Assembly: GCA_947167555.1 (NCBI GenBank)
Contig: CAMVIO010000078.1
Location: 1-8,433 of the forward strand
Reading direction: 5' to 3'
Origin: an uncultured Selenomonadales bacterium
GTDB taxonomy: Bacteria; Bacillota; Negativicutes; Selenomonadales; Selenomonadaceae
Length of the DNA stretch: 8,433 bases
The notes under the pieces were generated by a model. It was not told the origin of the DNA, made no database searches, and saw only the letters and a list, made by a program, of their open reading frames with translations. The translations under genes and the position numbers were made by a program. Shown piece after piece: positions 6,463-8,433 of the stretch (positions are counted from its first letter, which is position 1; each line of letters opens with the position of its first letter).

Positions 6463-7158
6463 ATGGCAAAAGCAGGCAAGAAGTATCAGGAAGCCGCAAA
6501 GCTGATTGAGGAAGGCAAGCTTTACGGTCTTTCCGAAGCGGTGGATTTGGTCAAGAAGACCGCCACGGCGAAGTTTGACGAGACGATCGAGCTCCATGTC
6601 CGTCTCGGCGTCGATCCGAAGTACGCGGATCAGCAGGTGCGCGGCGCTGTCGTGCTGCCGCACGGCACGGGCAAGACGAAGCGTGTCCTCGTTTTCGCGA
6701 AGGGCGACAAGGTTTCCGAGGCGGAAGCGGCCGGCGCTGATTTCGTCGGCTCGGATGAACTGGTCGCGAAGATTCAGGGCGGCTGGTGCGATTTCGACGT
6801 CGCGGTTGCCACGCCGAACATGATGGGCGCTGTCGGTAAGCTCGGTAAGATTCTCGGCCCCCGCGGCCTGATGCCGAACCCGAAGCTCGGCACGGTCACG
6901 ATGGATCTCGAGAAGGCGATCAAGGCGATCAAGGCCGGTCAGGTCGAGTACCGTACGGACAAGGCGGGTAATGTGCATTGCCCGATCGGCAAGGCGTCCT
7001 TTGATTCTCAGAAGCTCGTCGAAAACTACCGCATGCTTGTCGATACGCTGATCAAGGCGAAACCGGCGGGCGCAAAGGGGCAGTACATCAAGTCCCTGAC
7101 GCTGGCGGCCACGATGGGTCCCGGCGTTCCGGTTCAGCTTGCAACAAAGCCGGAATAA
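6463..7158 (+). CDS. rplA: 50S ribosomal protein L1
   Basis: Forms the mobile L1 stalk by the ribosomal E site and in many bacteria represses its own operon. The product is 231 residues, the usual length. The central signature CDFDVAVATPNMMGAVGKLG (109-128) followed by KILGPRGLMPNPKLGTVT (129-146) is intact. The N-terminus MAKAGKKYQEAAKLIE is typical. ATG 6463 is preferred over an in-frame GTG at 6421, because AAAGGAG (6448-6454) is 8 bases before it and the longer form would translate the hairpin. Confidence 0.97.
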   Translation: MAKAGKKYQEAAKLIEEGKLYGLSEAVDLVKKTATAKFDETIELHVRLGVDPKYADQQVRGAVVLPHGTGKTKRVLVFAKGDKVSEAEAAGADFVGSDELVAKIQGGWCDFDVAVATPNMMGAVGKLGKILGPRGLMPNPKLGTVTMDLEKAIKAIKAGQVEYRTDKAGNVHCPIGKASFDSQKLVENYRMLVDTLIKAKPAGAKGQYIKSLTLAATMGPGVPVQLATKPE

Positions 7159-7191
7159 CGAAGGCGTTATATCCAAACTGCATATAAATCA

Positions 7192-7250
7192 TGGCCGAAG
7201 ACAGCAGGCAGAATTTGTTTCGTAAGTCCCGCCGAGGCCGGAATCGCTGC
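7192..7250 (+). promoter_or_regulatory. L10 leader: L10-(L12)4 binding site in rplJ mRNA
   Basis: GGCCGAAGACAGCAGG (7193-7208) and CCCGCCGAGGCCGG (7228-7241) carry the GAAGACAG / CCGAGG halves that form the kink-turn of the bacterial L10 leader. They are closed by GGCC/GGCC pairing. In the known family the L10-(L12)4 complex binds here and represses rplJ-rplL. It lies about 35 bases after rplA and just before the attenuator, the expected order. Confidence 0.82.
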
Positions 7251-7256
7251 ACTTTC

Positions 7257-7295
7257 CTGCGGTTTCGGGTTTTTGGCCGGAAACCGCAGTTTTTT
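7257..7295 (+). terminator. Intrinsic attenuator in the rplJ leader
   Basis: CTGCGGTTTC (7257-7266) pairs perfectly with GAAACCGCAG (7280-7289), followed by six T (7290-7295). It stands inside the operon between rplA and rplJ, directly downstream of the L10 binding site. This suits transcriptional attenuation: repressor bound upstream would favour this stem and stop transcription before rplJ-rplL. The link between binding and termination is inferred from the known leader family. Confidence 0.85.
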
Positions 7296-7302
7296 GTGAG
7301 AG

Positions 7303-7398
7303 CACTTAGTGCGCGCAAGCGTAAGCGCAGCGTAAGTTTAGTGCGACACATACCTGACCACTTGATGAGCGCAAACATAGTGCAGCGCGAATCTAGTG
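7303..7398 (+). repeat. Two tandem ~40-base hairpin repeats in the rplJ leader
   Basis: Unit 1 (7303-7343, 41 bases) and unit 2 (7359-7398, 40 bases) both run from CACTT to TAGTG. They share CACTTxxTGxGCGCAA near the start and GCAGCG followed by TAGTG near the end, so they are divergent direct copies 56 bases apart. Each can fold on itself by pairing CACT with AGTG. Unit 2 has the better stem: CCACTTGATGAGCGC (7358-7372) against GCGCGAATCTAGTGG (7385-7399), 12 of 15 pairs, loop of 12. They separate the attenuator from the rplJ ribosome binding site. Function unknown. Confidence 0.6.
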
Positions 7399-7448
7399 GG
7401 CATGGTGATTTCATTTATCATAAAAACGAGTGGAAGGAGGTGTATTTG

Positions 7449-8006
7449 ATGTCCGCCATTCATGACAAACAGGTTTCTCAGGAAAAGAAGGATATTGTCG
7501 CTTCCCTGAAGGAAGAAATGCAGTCCGCGAAGGGTGCTGTCTTCACGACCTACAAGGGGCTGACGGTGGCACAGGATACGCAGCTCCGCCGCGCGCTCCG
7601 CGAGGCAGGCGTTTCCTATCATGTCATCAAGAACACGCTGACGACGATTGCCGCGAAGGAGCTCGGCCTTGACGGTCTCGTTCCTCATCTGAACGGCACG
7701 ACGGCGCTGGCGTCGTCGAAGGAAGACGCTGTCGCCCCCGCGAAAGTCATCAGTGAGTTCATTAAGAAGAACAAGCTGGCCGACGCCGGGATTCTCTCGG
7801 TGAAGGTCGGTCTGGTCGACGGCAAGGTCATCGATGCGAAAGAGGTCGAGGCACTGGCTTCGCTGCCGTCTCGCGAGGTTCTCATCGCGAAGCTGCTCGG
7901 CAGCATGCAGGCTCCGATCAGCGGCACGGTGGGCGTGCTCCAGGGCGTTATCCGCAACGCCGTTTATGTGCTTGACGCCATTCGTCAGCAGAAGGAATCG
8001 GCATAA
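7449..8006 (+). CDS. rplJ: 50S ribosomal protein L10
   Basis: Base of the ribosomal stalk. The N-terminal domain binds 23S rRNA beside L11, and the C-terminal helix carries L12 dimers. The product is 185 residues, slightly longer than the usual 165-177. Family stretches include KGAVFTTYKGLTV (28-40), LRREAGVS-type helix (about 47-56), YHVIKNTL (57-64) and the L12-binding helix from about 140 to the end. ATG 7449 follows an excellent AAGGAGGTG (7434-7442). The frame stays open upstream to 7191 through the leader, but that part includes the L10 site, the attenuator and the hairpin repeats, so I treat it as untranslated. Likely autoregulated by L10-L12. Confidence 0.97.
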   Translation: MSAIHDKQVSQEKKDIVASLKEEMQSAKGAVFTTYKGLTVAQDTQLRRALREAGVSYHVIKNTLTTIAAKELGLDGLVPHLNGTTALASSKEDAVAPAKVISEFIKKNKLADAGILSVKVGLVDGKVIDAKEVEALASLPSREVLIAKLLGSMQAPISGTVGVLQGVIRNAVYVLDAIRQQKESA

Positions 8007-8062
8007 AGCAGCTTAACGAAATAATCAAGTGAATTCAATTAAAAAATGGAGGTATTTTACAA

Positions 8063-8433
8063 ATGACTAAAGAAGAAATTATGCAGGCTATTGAGAGCAT
8101 GACGGTTCTCGAGCTCTCCGAACTGGTTAAGGCTATGGAAGAGAAATTCGGCGTTTCGGCTGCGGCCCCGGTTGCTGTTGCCGCTGCTGCCCCGGCTGCC
8201 GGCGGTGCTGCCGCTGCTGATGAGCAGTCCGAGTTCGACGTCATCCTGAAGAGCGCTGGCGACAAGAAGATCAACGTCATCAAGGTTGTCCGCGAGATCA
8301 CGGGCCTCGGCCTGAAGGAAGCGAAGGCTCTCGTTGACGAGGCTCCGAAGCCGATCAAGGAGAAGGTCGCGAAGGCGGAAGCCGACGAGATCAAGGCGAA
8401 GCTGGAAGAGGCCGGCGCGCAGATCGAAGTGAA
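8063..8433 (+). CDS. rplL: 50S ribosomal protein L7/L12 (cut by the window edge)
   Basis: Multicopy stalk protein that recruits translation GTPases to the ribosome. 123 full codons plus two bases are visible; the sequence ends at AQIEV plus a codon starting AA, which fits the usual terminal lysine, so only the last base and the stop are missing. The N-terminal dimerisation domain is at 1-30. An Ala-rich flexible hinge spans about 31-53. The C-terminal domain begins at EFDVILKSAG (57-66) and includes KINVIKVVREITGLGLKEAK (69-88), the factor-binding helices. GGAGGT (8048-8053) lies 9 bases before the ATG. The 56-base gap after rplJ shows no terminator. Confidence 0.97.
   Translation, partial: MTKEEIMQAIESMTVLELSELVKAMEEKFGVSAAAPVAVAAAAPAAGGAAAADEQSEFDVILKSAGDKKINVIKVVREITGLGLKEAKALVDEAPKPIKEKVAKAEADEIKAKLEEAGAQIEV

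Noticed and set aside
5932..7176. 414-residue reverse-strand open frame across rplK and rplA
   Set aside because: It is the antisense shadow of two certain ribosomal protein genes with strong codon bias in GC-rich DNA; its translation is Arg/Leu/His-rich with no recognisable domain.
7160..7190. Possible promoter with TATAAA at 7183-7188 before rplJ
   Set aside because: No -35 element at suitable distance, and the L10 leader works on transcripts coming from upstream.

Overview
This window looks like a chromosomal housekeeping region of a fairly GC-rich Firmicute. A member of the Negativicutes (Selenomonas/Mitsuokella-like) is my best guess. The Firmicute part rests on the yicC-remA-gmk-rpoZ-coaBC order, which matches the Bacillus subtilis yloC-remA-gmk-rpoZ-coaBC cluster, on RemA itself, and on strong AAGGAGGTG-type ribosome binding sites. 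The narrower placement is inference from base composition and general feel. Every real gene is on the + strand.

Region 1 (1-4090) is a tightly packed gene run: dapF (lysine/peptidoglycan precursor), yicC (endoribonuclease family, TTG start overlapping dapF), remA (DNA-binding regulator), gmk (GMP to GDP), rpoZ (RNA polymerase omega) and coaBC (coenzyme A synthesis). Gaps are 0-13 bases or short overlaps, so one transcript is likely. No terminator is visible after coaBC.

Region 2 (4091-4641) is a tRNA operon with its own promoter: fMet(CAT)-Tyr(GTA)-fMet(CAT)-Thr(GGT)-Met(CAT). All five encode CCA, and a strong intrinsic terminator closes the cluster. The two initiator tRNAs lie in identical 82-base repeats.

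Region 3 (4642-8433) is the transcription/translation operon rpmG-secE-nusG-rplK-rplA-rplJ-rplL. It begins at a good extended -10 promoter and runs off the right edge within the last codons of rplL. rpmG (54 codons plus stop) is short and easy to miss. Regulatory RNA is visible in this operon: a bulged hairpin between rplK and rplA (candidate L1 operator) and an L10-type leader with an intrinsic attenuator before rplJ.

No defence system, mobile gene island or exotic cluster is present. The least explained sequence is in two untranslated leaders. One is a 163-base near full-length imperfect palindrome between the rpmG promoter and the rpmG ribosome binding site. The other is a pair of about 40-base tandem hairpin repeats between the rplJ attenuator and the rplJ ribosome binding site. 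Both look like inserted repeat elements, or less likely regulatory RNA, and both sit in the leaders of highly expressed ribosomal genes.
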